This document shows, piece after piece, positions 1 to 7,573 of a stretch of 41,307 nucleotides of DNA. Source of the stretch: an uncultured Trueperaceae bacterium (GTDB lineage Bacteria; Deinococcota; Deinococci; Deinococcales; Trueperaceae); the NCBI GenBank assembly GCA_913062675.1, contig CAJXWR010000009.1, forward strand, positions 1 through 41,307, written 5' to 3'. The stretch's first letter is position 1, and each line of letters starts with the position of its first letter. The position numbers were made by a program, and so were the translations under genes. The notes beneath the pieces are model-generated. The model had not been told where the DNA came from. It did not search any database and saw nothing but the letters and a program-made list of their open reading frames with translations.

Positions 1-2
1 GA

Positions 3-22
3 GGTGCGTGAAGGCACGCACC
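3..22. other. Stem-loop just before the first gene
   Basis: GGTGCGTG (3-10) and CACGCACC (15-22) are perfect complements around an AAGG loop. The purine-rich ribosome binding site of the first gene (23-33) follows at once. It could be the terminator of a gene left of the window or a 5'-UTR hairpin. No U-tract follows. Confidence 0.5.
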
Positions 23-35
23 GGAAAGGAAGGCT

Positions 36-665
36 ATGCGACGCAACTGGAGAGCCAATCACACGATTCGTTTTGGGGTACGGGCAACCGCAGTCTTTGT
101 GTTGCTCAGTTTGACCAGTGTGTCACTTGCCCAAGTCATGACGACCGAGTACCAGGAGGTTGCTCAAGTCTCGATGTCAGATGTCGCCCAGAGCTTAGTG
201 GTCACCAACGATGATTGGGCCGCCTCAATTGGTGAGAGCACCATGACGAAGTCCATCGTGGTCAGCAATGCGCTCTTCTACACGCTCAGCAATGGCACGC
301 ATGTCACCGCGCAAATCTCGTCCATCAATGGCGAAAGCCCCGACCAACTTCAGGCGCATGCGCTAGATGCGATCGCATCTCTGAGTGTTGCCGTAGAGAA
401 AGGCGACAACTCGGGTAGTGGTGACTCGTTAGGTGAGCTCTGGAATGACATTGCTGGTACATCGGAAGCAGAAGGAGTCGCTGGTGCGACCGTCGTCGTC
501 GACGAGCTCTTCGGCACTCAAGCCCACGGTCGCTCTTCGGATTCGGACATTGGTATCGGTCAAGGAGCCGATGTGACCTTCTCTTTGACTATCGACGTTG
601 AAGATGGTCCCACTTTCCCTTCCACTTCGCTTGAGATTCTCTTTACGGCACTGTCGTCAGAGTAG
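36..665 (+). CDS. Small secreted beta-rich protein, possible surface subunit
   Basis: This 209-residue protein has a basic N-terminus and a hydrophobic signal segment (about residues 15-31), with likely cleavage after SVSLA so that Gln becomes the first mature residue. The mature part is rich in Ser, Thr, Val and Asp with alternating hydrophobic residues, suggesting beta strands. The last strands (FSLTIDVEDG, LEILFTALSS) resemble the edge strands of fimbrial or coat-like subunits. No catalytic motif or cysteine is seen. ATG 36 follows a strong GGAAAGGAAGG ribosome site. The stop is only 4 nt before the GTG of the PapD-like gene, so they probably form one operon. The family is not recognised; the subunit role is inferred from neighbours. 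Base composition is less GC-biased than most of the window. Confidence 0.6.
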   Translation: MRRNWRANHTIRFGVRATAVFVLLSLTSVSLAQVMTTEYQEVAQVSMSDVAQSLVVTNDDWAASIGESTMTKSIVVSNALFYTLSNGTHVTAQISSINGESPDQLQAHALDAIASLSVAVEKGDNSGSGDSLGELWNDIAGTSEAEGVAGATVVVDELFGTQAHGRSSDSDIGIGQGADVTFSLTIDVEDGPTFPSTSLEILFTALSSE

Positions 666-669
666 CCTC

Positions 670-1548
670 GTGTCCTTGGCGCTCAAGGTTTTCAAGCAAT
701 CCATGCTTCTCCTGGCCCTTGGGTTTATTGGGGATTTAGGCCGTGCACAATTCGTCGTGACCACGGGCCTAGACGAGATTGCCAATCTTCGACCTGGAGA
801 ATCAAAACGCTTCGCCATCGGTGTCACCAACACCGGTGGTGAGGCGCGTACTGCAAGCATTCGCTTCGTCGATCACCAAGTCATCGACGGCGGCAACCAG
901 TTTCTCGAACCAGGCAAGCTGGAACGCTCGCTTGCCAATTGGCTCATCACACGGCCCAGCGTCAGCCTTGAGCCAGGCGAGTCGATCACCCTGTTTGTCG
1001 ACGTCCAAGTACCTTCCAACGTGAACAACGGAGGGACGTACTGGGGTGTCCTTCTGATCGAGCCAGATGAGGCGACGCAAGCGACCGAGGTGGCGGATGT
1101 GAATCGGGAACGAGGGGAAGGTGAGGACGTAACGATTCACTTCCGGTACCGAATTCGCACGGCCATTCAACTCGTCGTCAACCTTCCAGGGAACGAGAAG
1201 CCGCAGATTGAACTTCGCGACCCCGTCGTGACCCGTACGCCGGAGGGAACGATTGAGCTGCGGGTCGCGATCGCCAACGAAGGAGGCAGGTGGGCTCGCT
1301 CATCCACCTTGAACCTCGATGTATACGAGGCGCAGACGGGATCGAAGGTGATGTCTTCCGAAAGGTCGGTTGCGCGGCTCTATCCGGGAAGCAATCGCCA
1401 CGCCACGTTCGACATGGGCCATCTCGAATCAGGGAGATACCAGCTCGTCCTACTAGCTGAGGTGGCAGGTGACGTGGTGGCGGCCACACGCTTCGATCTC
1501 GACGTCGAACCACAGCATCCTTCGCCAGGTCCTGAGGGTGCACCCTGA
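670..1548 (+). CDS. Secreted PapD-like Ig-fold protein (chaperone-like)
   Basis: The protein is exported, with signal segment SMLLLALGFIGDLGRA and Gln as the likely first mature residue. It has an N-terminal immunoglobulin-like domain (about residues 25-175) with features seen in pilus-chaperone and DUF916-type proteins: a GESKRFAIGVTNTGG strand pair, SVSLEPGESITLFVDVQVP, and a GGTYWGVLLIEP strand. A second Ig-like domain (about 180-285) has ELRVAIANEGG and ends in YQLVLLAEV. The start is placed at GTG 670, which lies 4 nt after the previous stop; ATG 703 is an alternative that shortens the signal peptide. It sits between a small secreted protein and a large usher-like protein. Family knowledge supports a role in folding or delivering secreted subunits, but the classical PapD Arg/Lys anchor pair could not be assigned, so the function is inferred. 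Confidence 0.55.
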   Translation: MSLALKVFKQSMLLLALGFIGDLGRAQFVVTTGLDEIANLRPGESKRFAIGVTNTGGEARTASIRFVDHQVIDGGNQFLEPGKLERSLANWLITRPSVSLEPGESITLFVDVQVPSNVNNGGTYWGVLLIEPDEATQATEVADVNRERGEGEDVTIHFRYRIRTAIQLVVNLPGNEKPQIELRDPVVTRTPEGTIELRVAIANEGGRWARSSTLNLDVYEAQTGSKVMSSERSVARLYPGSNRHATFDMGHLESGRYQLVLLAEVAGDVVAATRFDLDVEPQHPSPGPEGAP

Positions 1549-1557
1549 CGTGCAGGC

Positions 1558-4554
1558 GTGACCCGGAATCCACGTCACGCCATGCATGTCGTTCGACGAT
1601 GGTGCACCACGGGATTGATCCTGCTCGTCGGCAATCTCTGTCATGCAACGAGTCCTGTCACAGCGAACCCGCAGGGTCTCGTGACACTCCTCGTCCCCAT
1701 CCAAAACACGACCGAGCGAACGACCCACGTGACCGTGAACGTCGATGTCCCCCCGGACTGGGTGATGCTCGTACCTTTCTCGGCAACCCGGCTTCCCGCG
1801 GGGGCCCGCCTGGTGCAGCCCGTCATTTTGCGCGCCGGTTCCCACGTTCCAGCAGGAAGCCACGAGATCACGGCCACCACGTTCGTGAACGGCGATCGAA
1901 GTGAGAGGCAACACTTCCTCGTCGACGTCCCAAGACGACCCTCCCTCAGCATTGACGTTGACCCACCACCAGCCCTGTTGACGAGCGTAGAGACTCGAAT
2001 CCGCGTGCACGTCACCAACACCGGCAACGTTCAGGACGGTGTGACCATCACTGTCGCTGGTGGCGTTGCATCCGCGACCCGCAACTTTGACCTTGCGCCT
2101 GGGGAGATGCAAACCGTGGACGTCGAGGTGCAGGTCGCTGCACCCCGCGGCGTCCTACACGAAGAGACCCTCACGATTGAAGCGCACTCCAGGTATGGCG
2201 TGAGCGCCAAGACCAAGACCACCCTGAAGGTTCTCCTTCCAGGCTCGCCACTCCCACCCACATTGCCCGCGACCCTGCGCCTGCAGGCGGCGACCCGTGA
2301 CGGTTTCACGCTCACGGGTTCAATCCAGGGAGGGGGTCCCATCACCGAGGATGGGCATCACCAACTGGGGTTCCGCGTGACGAAAGAGGATGACGAGCCA
2401 GGTAAGGCGTCCCTGAAGTACACCGCTCCGGCCTGGGGCGTCACCGCAGGCCACCAAACGCTCGAGGTACACCGTGACCTCGCAGACTTCGATGGCTACG
2501 GCTTCGCCGTCACGTTCGAGCCCCCACGCGACGCTTGGCCCTCGGTTCGATCCGTGGCGTACCTTGCGCAGTCGGAGCGTGCCACCACGACGGGTGCAAG
2601 CGACCGTGCACCGCACGCAGGCATGGGAATTCGTGCTGCATGGCCATCGGGATTGCGGGCCGACGTCGCTTGGCAATGCGTAGGTGCGCAGCCCGAAGCA
2701 CTCGCTCGACTTGCGGGCGACCTTGCGATGCTCTCCAATGCGTGGACGAGCGCATGGAAAGTCGCCGTGCGCAGTGGGTCGGCCGTGACCTGGTCGACGT
2801 CGATCGAGGGTGCGCGAGAGGAGATGAATGCGCGGGTGGCTGCCTGGTGGAGGCCAACCGAGCCATCGGGCAGTCTCGAGGCGCACCTACGCATTTCCGT
2901 TCCCAGTGAATGGACCGTACCGTTGGGCGCCCGAACCACCTCGTCGCTTGCGGTCACGGCGCGGCGCGAGTGGGGCGTGGATTCGTCCGATCCCGTCGGC
3001 CCGGATGCGGCCGTGGAACGCGCCACGAGGCAGAACCTTCGCGTTTCATGGGACGCCACGACCCCCACCACGCAACTGGGTATCGCCATTGAGCGAAGCC
3101 GCCTGGACCCCGAGGGCACGCATGTGTCCACCGAAACCACCGACGTCGACGTACGCGTGCGCCACCGTCCAGAGACGGAGAGCGATCAGCGTTCTCGCGT
3201 CATCATCACGACCATGGGCTGGTCGACGACGCAACCTGACGACCCCATGTGGCGGGCCGGTGTGCGCGTGAATCGCACGGATGGGGACTTCGTCACGGCG
3301 GCGAGTCTCGACGTGGTGGGCGCACCAAGACCCACACGCCTGCAGGAGTTGCGAGCCCAGTTTCAAGGATCGCGCGTCACGAAGGCGTGGCGGTTCGATG
3401 GAGACCTCGGCGCGGCGCTCGAGGAAGGCGAATGGACCGTGGAGATGACGGGTACCTGGAGTGGGACGAGGGGTGCCGCGCCCACGCTGCAGGCCTACGC
3501 ACGCTTCAATCGAGATGGGGAGGATGCACCACGTCGCCACGTCCTCCTTCATGCAGCGTCCGCCTGGCCGCTGCCTTCACCTTGGCAGGGTTGGGTGACG
3601 GCCGACTTCGTGCTGGATGCGCCGTCCGACCAATCGTGGTTCACGGCCGAACCGGGCGATTCGTTGCTGGTGATCCATGCATCGGCGTCGCGCGACGTGA
3701 CGTGGCGAGACCGCTGGGTCGGGTTGCGCCTCGATGCCCACGTGGCCCGTCACCTCGACACGCCACGGTCGGGAATCACCTTGTCCGGTGAGGCGTCCTG
3801 GCAGGATGGCGCTGCCGTGGGCGTGGGGGTCGACGTCGTGGGGCGCGGCGTAGCGGAGCCGGCGAGTTGGGGTGTTTCTGGAAGCATCACGAGACCGTTC
3901 ACCCTGCCACTTCCCGAGCGCGTGAGGCGCGGTCAGGTCACCGGCCGCATCCTTGATGAGGATGGTGAGCCCTGGGCGGGCTTGGTCGTGAACGTGGGGG
4001 GCGTGGCGACCCGAACGGCTGGGGATGGCACGTTCACACTGGAGGGCGTTCCCGTGGGTGGGCACGTCCTGTCGTTCCCGCTGGCGGGTCGAGAGGCGGA
4101 CATGCTGTTCGAACCGGCCGACGGCAAGGTCGTTCAAGTCACGACGGACGCGCCGGTGCATCTCGACGTGCTGGCGGCGTGGCCAGGTGACGTGAGTGCT
4201 CAGGTGGTGATCGATCAAGCTGGACGTTCGATCGCTGGGGCGCCACAGGATGCGGTCATGATCGCGAAGGACGTCCCCCTGGCAGGTTGGCAGGTGACGC
4301 TGCAGCGCGGGACGGTGCGTCGAATGGGTGTGAGTGACGCGGCGGGATACGTCACGTTCACGAGGCTCCTGCCGGGTCGCTGGTTCGTCACGGTGGATGC
4401 GCCGGCGGGTCTCGAGGCAGATCAGGTGGAGGTCGGTGACGTCCCCCCCTTCGTGACCGTGGAGTCGGGTGGTGAGGTGCACTTCGGTTTGCCGGTTGCG
4501 CCACGGGTTCAGGAGGTACGCGTCACGGAGGGTGGTTCACTGCGCGTGCCGTGA
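1558..4554 (+). CDS. Large exported Ig/beta-rich protein with regulatory-like repeats, usher-like
   Basis: The 998-residue protein has a signal peptide (GLILLVGNLCHA). Residues about 35-220 hold two Ig-like NEW3/COG1470-type domains (VPIQNTTERTTHVTVNV; IRVHVTNTGNVQDG). Residues about 240-790 are long alternating polar/hydrophobic stretches with many Trp and Arg, as expected for amphipathic strands of an outer-membrane barrel. Residues about 795-865 form a carboxypeptidase regulatory-like domain (GQVTGRILDEDGEPWAGLVV, then TAGDGTFTLEGVPVG), and about 905-960 form a second Cna-B-like repeat (GYVTFTRLLPGRWFVTVDAP). The order Ig, barrel-like, small beta domains recalls fimbrial ushers, but no usher motif was matched, so it could instead be a surface adhesin. 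The start is GTG 1558 or ATG 1582; both keep the signal peptide. Confidence 0.55.
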   Translation: MTRNPRHAMHVVRRWCTTGLILLVGNLCHATSPVTANPQGLVTLLVPIQNTTERTTHVTVNVDVPPDWVMLVPFSATRLPAGARLVQPVILRAGSHVPAGSHEITATTFVNGDRSERQHFLVDVPRRPSLSIDVDPPPALLTSVETRIRVHVTNTGNVQDGVTITVAGGVASATRNFDLAPGEMQTVDVEVQVAAPRGVLHEETLTIEAHSRYGVSAKTKTTLKVLLPGSPLPPTLPATLRLQAATRDGFTLTGSIQGGGPITEDGHHQLGFRVTKEDDEPGKASLKYTAPAWGVTAGHQTLEVHRDLADFDGYGFAVTFEPPRDAWPSVRSVAYLAQSERATTTGASDRAPHAGMGIRAAWPSGLRADVAWQCVGAQPEALARLAGDLAMLSNAWTSAWKVAVRSGSAVTWSTSIEGAREEMNARVAAWWRPTEPSGSLEAHLRISVPSEWTVPLGARTTSSLAVTARREWGVDSSDPVGPDAAVERATRQNLRVSWDATTPTTQLGIAIERSRLDPEGTHVSTETTDVDVRVRHRPETESDQRSRVIITTMGWSTTQPDDPMWRAGVRVNRTDGDFVTAASLDVVGAPRPTRLQELRAQFQGSRVTKAWRFDGDLGAALEEGEWTVEMTGTWSGTRGAAPTLQAYARFNRDGEDAPRRHVLLHAASAWPLPSPWQGWVTADFVLDAPSDQSWFTAEPGDSLLVIHASASRDVTWRDRWVGLRLDAHVARHLDTPRSGITLSGEASWQDGAAVGVGVDVVGRGVAEPASWGVSGSITRPFTLPLPERVRRGQVTGRILDEDGEPWAGLVVNVGGVATRTAGDGTFTLEGVPVGGHVLSFPLAGREADMLFEPADGKVVQVTTDAPVHLDVLAAWPGDVSAQVVIDQAGRSIAGAPQDAVMIAKDVPLAGWQVTLQRGTVRRMGVSDAAGYVTFTRLLPGRWFVTVDAPAGLEADQVEVGDVPPFVTVESGGEVHFGLPVAPRVQEVRVTEGGSLRVP

Positions 4555-4642
4555 CGGTTCCAAGTCGGTGCTGGGGGGTGATGGGTGGAGATTTAGTGGA
4601 ATGGGACTCGCCTATTGGAGTTCGATGTTCGGGAGTCTTGCG

Positions 4643-5401
4643 CTAGAGCTGGCTCCAAGTGGGAGCACCGGGTGTGGTCGGTGGGTCGCCGGTCTTGCGT
4701 GGGAAGCGCAGCACGAAGGTACCGGGATGCGAGCGGCTCGGGGCGTAATGCAGGTCGCCTCCCATGTCGCGCATGAGGTTGGATGCAATCGACAGCCCGC
4801 GTCCGCGACGTGCACGAGGGTCCGTGTCCGGACCGAGGTTCGACGCTTCCTTCGTCACCTGCAGGTCGTCAGGTAGGCCATGCCCTTCGTCACGAACCAC
4901 CACGAGGACGTGACGTGCCTCGAGGATGGGGGCCTCGACGCAAACCCGACCACCGCCATGATGGATTGCGTTCACCACGACGTTCAGGATGGCGTGACGC
5001 GCCGTCACGGGATGGCCATGGACCCACAGGGTTGAATCGGGGACCGATACGGAGAGGGGAACGCCCCGCAGCTCGGCGAGGCCGCGCGCTCGTTCGTCCA
5101 CCTCCGCGAGGGCCAAGGTGAGGTCGGCGCGGTTTTCCTTCGCGGGTACATGGCGATCCCGTCTGGGTTCGATGGCCGACAGGACGTCCTCGAGGAGGAT
5201 GTGGAGCTGCGTTGCGGCGTCTTGCACGTGCGCAAGCGCAGCGCGATGTGGGGCGCTCTTGACGTCGCTTTCCAGAAGGCGGGCGTATCCCTCGATGATT
5301 TGTAGGGGCGCTCGCACGTCGTGTGCAAGGAGGCGCAACCATGCTTCGAGGTCATGGTTTGCGTGGTTCGCGGTCGTTTGGGTTGCGGGAATGGTGGGCA
5401 T
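4643..5401 (-). CDS. Soluble sensor histidine kinase
   Basis: A histidine kinase of 252 residues with no membrane segment and almost no sensor region. The phospho-acceptor His is H27 in LAHDVRAPLQIIEGYARLLE, the HisKA dimerisation helix. The ATPase domain follows with N-box NVVVNAIHHGGG, G1 box VRDEGHGLP, and G2 box RGRGLSIASNLMRDMGG. ATG 5401 is chosen because the reading frame upstream of it (to 5719) is Ser/Thr/Arg-rich shadow sequence overlapping the start of the divergent receiver gene. It is divergently oriented from a stand-alone receiver (85 nt apart), its likeliest partner. The input must come through a partner or a cytoplasmic signal. It converges with the usher-like gene (88-nt spacer, 4555-4642). 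Confidence 0.85.
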   Translation of the reverse strand: MPTIPATQTTANHANHDLEAWLRLLAHDVRAPLQIIEGYARLLESDVKSAPHRAALAHVQDAATQLHILLEDVLSAIEPRRDRHVPAKENRADLTLALAEVDERARGLAELRGVPLSVSVPDSTLWVHGHPVTARHAILNVVVNAIHHGGGRVCVEAPILEARHVLVVVRDEGHGLPDDLQVTKEASNLGPDTDPRARRGRGLSIASNLMRDMGGDLHYAPSRSHPGTFVLRFPRKTGDPPTTPGAPTWSQL

Positions 5402-5486
5402 CGCGCCATCATCATTCTCGGTGGTTACGCGGCGATGTCGGCGCTTGCCATCGGCACCAAAGTGACATTCAGGCGTAACGCCGAGG

Positions 5487-5999
5487 ATGGATTCTTGCCA
5501 CATGCAGCGAGCGGTCGTCGTCCAACGAGATGGGGTGAATGACTTGTCTCCAGGGGATTCGCACGTGGTGGACGTATCCACGTCCCGTGCGGATTGCCAC
5601 GTGCTCGTCGTGGATGACGACGCCGTCATGCGCCGACTCGTCGTGACCCTGCTGCGCGCGCTCGGGATGGCGCACGTGTCGGCATGTCGTTGCGGGACGG
5701 AGGCGGTCGCAGCATGCACGTCGGGAGGCGTCGACGTGGCGCTCGTCGACCGTCACCTTGCTGGTGAGGACGGCGTCGATTTGATCGAGCGCATCGGCAG
5801 GATGGCGCCCGAGGGCGGTCCGGTCATGCTTATGCTCACGGGTGACGATCATCCTCAGGTTGCTCGGCGCGCCTTGGCCGCGGGGGCGTGGGACGTCCTG
5901 GTTAAACCGTTCGATCCGGAGGTTCTCGTCAGGCGCATCGACTGCCTCCTTCGCTTGCAGAGGCGTCGTGAGTGCGTGGGCGAGCCTCCGCAGCCTTAG
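5487..5999 (+). CDS. Stand-alone CheY-like response receiver
   Basis: A single receiver domain with no output domain. All phosphorylation residues are present, counted from ATG 5487: acidic pocket D43-D45 in VLVVDDDAVMRR, phospho-acceptor D88 in VALVDRHLAGEDG, T118 in LMLTGDD, and K140 in VLVKPFDPE. The first 36 residues are low in structure; internal GTG or TTG codons near 5535 would also leave a full receiver, so the start is uncertain. Divergent from the histidine kinase and upstream of three OmpR-type regulators, it is the only fully intact receiver of the cluster. It may act as the phosphate carrier or sink for the kinase, working through protein-protein contact. Confidence 0.8.
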   Translation: MDSCHMQRAVVVQRDGVNDLSPGDSHVVDVSTSRADCHVLVVDDDAVMRRLVVTLLRALGMAHVSACRCGTEAVAACTSGGVDVALVDRHLAGEDGVDLIERIGRMAPEGGPVMLMLTGDDHPQVARRALAAGAWDVLVKPFDPEVLVRRIDCLLRLQRRRECVGEPPQP

Positions 6000-6036
6000 A
6001 GGCAAACGTACCTTGCGAAGGATTTCACGAGCACCG

Positions 6037-6050
6037 TACCGTTCCGTGTG
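6037..6050 (+). promoter_or_regulatory. -10-like box 5 nt before a GTG start
   Basis: TACCGT (6037-6042) lies 5 nt before the GTG start codon at 6048. No Shine-Dalgarno sequence is visible between them. The spacing fits a leaderless transcript. No convincing -35 was found. Confidence 0.35.
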
Positions 6051-6767
6051 CAGCCTTCCAGCCTCACCCTCGACGCGAAACGAGCGCGACGCGTCCCCCA
6101 CGTCCTCGTCGCCTGTGGAACCAAAGCGACACGGGCACCCATCGTGGACGCCCTCAGGGCGCAAGGGCGCATCGTCTCGGAGGTCGAGACACCCCATGAG
6201 GCCATCGAGATCGCCTCCCGCTGCGATCTGATCCTGCTCGAGGTTGCCAGCAGCGACGCCTGGAAACTCGCTAGGGAGGTTCTCGACGCATACCCCACGA
6301 TGCCCCTCGTAATTCTCGGGGAAGCTGGCTCCGCCGAGGAGGAGATTCGCGCCTTCGACGTCGGAGCTGAGGATTACGTGTGCCGCCGGACCGACCCTGC
6401 CGTCATCGCCGCGCGGGTGACGGCTGCCCTGCGTCGGCGTCGGCATGGTGAGGTGCTCCGCTTCGGGGAGGTCACCATCGACCTCGGGCACCGCACCGCC
6501 TATCGGTTCGACGAACGGTTACGCTTAACTGCCCTCGAGTTCGATCTGCTCGTGACGCTCGCGACGCACCCGATGCGTGTTTGGTCACGTTCTGAACTGC
6601 TGCGCTCGGTATGGAGTGAGTCGACGGAAGCCATGGAACGCACCGTCGACGTCCGAATTCGGCACCTCAGAAAGGCACTGGGTGATGACGTGAGTACCCC
6701 CACCTACATCGAAACCGTCCGTGGGCGTGGGTATCGCTGGACCTGCCCTCCGGTCGACCGAACCTGA
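6048..6767 (+). CDS. OmpR-type DNA-binding regulator with degenerate receiver
   Basis: The 239-residue protein has a receiver-like domain (about 17-128) and a winged-helix Trans_reg_C domain (about 138-233; LTALEFDLLVTLATHP, SRSELLRSVW, TVDVRIRHLRKALGDD, VRGRGYRW). The receiver fold is clear but its chemistry is lost. The acidic pair is VACG, the phospho-acceptor Asp is replaced by Glu (E65 in DLILLEV), the Thr/Ser switch position is Gly (VILGEAG), and the Lys is Arg (YVCRRTDP). Glu at that position often mimics phospho-Asp, so the protein may be constitutively active or respond to something else. The start is GTG 6048. It is the first of three tandem paralogues, the other two also being altered in the receiver. 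Confidence 0.85.
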   Translation: MQPSSLTLDAKRARRVPHVLVACGTKATRAPIVDALRAQGRIVSEVETPHEAIEIASRCDLILLEVASSDAWKLAREVLDAYPTMPLVILGEAGSAEEEIRAFDVGAEDYVCRRTDPAVIAARVTAALRRRRHGEVLRFGEVTIDLGHRTAYRFDERLRLTALEFDLLVTLATHPMRVWSRSELLRSVWSESTEAMERTVDVRIRHLRKALGDDVSTPTYIETVRGRGYRWTCPPVDRT

Positions 6768-6806
6768 GATACCGGAGTTAAGTTACATTGTTGTCATGCG
6801 ATGCGG

Positions 6807-6812
6807 TATGCT
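6807..6812 (+). promoter_or_regulatory. -10 box of a leaderless short ORF
   Basis: TATGCT (6807-6812) is a good -10 match placed 6 nt before ATG 6819. GTTACA (6782-6787) could be a weak -35 with a 19-nt spacer. If used, transcription would start at or within a nucleotide or two of the ATG. Confidence 0.4.
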
Positions 6813-6818
6813 GCCGGT

Positions 6819-6860
6819 ATGACGCACCAAAACGCACCAGCCACGGGGCGCCCATCATGA
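6819..6860 (+). CDS. Possible 13-codon leader ORF coupled to regulator
   Basis: ATG 6819 opens a 13-codon frame (MTHQNAPATGRPS) closed by TGA at 6858-6860. That stop overlaps ATG 6857 (ATGA) and touches ATG 6860 (TGATG), the two candidate starts of the next regulator. A -10-like box lies 6 nt upstream, so the ORF would be translated from a leaderless message and its ribosomes would terminate exactly on the regulator's start. No Shine-Dalgarno precedes the regulator, which makes coupling plausible. It is too short to prove as coding. Confidence 0.35.
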   Translation: MTHQNAPATGRPS

Positions 6861-7573
6861 TGCACGGTTTGGGGCGCCTCAACCCCAGCAGCCGCACCCT
6901 CATCCTCGTCGACAACGACGACCGTCACGCGATCAGCGAGTACCTCGAGGAGCGTGGCCTCGCGACCGTCGTTGCGAACGACGTCGATCACGCCATTCGC
7001 CTCGCACCCGACGTCACCGTCGCGCTGCTCGACGTCAGTCGACCCGAGGTGCAAGATCTCGCCCATGGCTTCCGGCGCTACCGGCCCGAACTCGCGCTGG
7101 TCACGCTGACCGAGGAGCGGGATGCCCGCCTCGCCACACGCATGCTCGACCTCGACGTCGAGGATCACTTCGCACGCCCGTTCGACCTCGAGCTGCTCGC
7201 CTGGCGACTGTCCGCCGTCTTCACCGCAAGTCTCGGCCTGAAGACGGGCGGAACGTTCGACCTTCGCTTCGACGAGTCGTCCCGCACCGTCTACCACGCC
7301 GGTCGGTCCACCCGACTCACCCCCAGCGAATTCCGGCTCGTCACCACCCTCGCCCGCAAACCCGGTCACGTGTTCAAACGGCATGACGTCATTCGACGCG
7401 TGTGGGGCTCCGACTCGGAGAACGGAGAGCGAGCCGTCGACGCGCTCGTCAGCCGCACCCGACGGCACCTGCACCAAGGCGTGGGTCTCGACCCGGACGT
7501 CATCCGCACCGTACGGGGTGTCGGATACCAACTCGAACGACGCCGTAAACCCCGGAACGGAGCGGTTGGATGA
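6857..7573 (+). CDS. OmpR-type DNA-binding regulator, receiver Lys replaced by Arg
   Basis: The 238-residue protein has a receiver domain (about 13-120) and a winged-helix domain (about 130-230; LTPSEFRLVTTLARKPG, KRHDVIRRVWG, AVDALVSRTRRHL, VRGVGYQLE). The receiver keeps an acidic pocket (D19, D21 in LILVDNDD), acceptor D59 (VALLDVSRPE) and T85 (VTLTEER), but the invariant Lys is Arg (HFARPFD), which should weaken phosphorylation chemistry. The start is ATG 6857 (or 6860) because it overlaps the stop of a short leader ORF; a frame extending to 6788 has no support. The stop overlaps the next regulator's ATG by 4 nt (ATGA), so the two are translated together. Confidence 0.85.
   Translation: MMHGLGRLNPSSRTLILVDNDDRHAISEYLEERGLATVVANDVDHAIRLAPDVTVALLDVSRPEVQDLAHGFRRYRPELALVTLTEERDARLATRMLDLDVEDHFARPFDLELLAWRLSAVFTASLGLKTGGTFDLRFDESSRTVYHAGRSTRLTPSEFRLVTTLARKPGHVFKRHDVIRRVWGSDSENGERAVDALVSRTRRHLHQGVGLDPDVIRTVRGVGYQLERRRKPRNGAVG

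Noticed and set aside
5402-5719. N-terminal extension of the histidine kinase to 5719
   Set aside because: The extra 106 residues are Ser/Thr/Arg-rich, have no sensor domain and overlap the divergent receiver gene.
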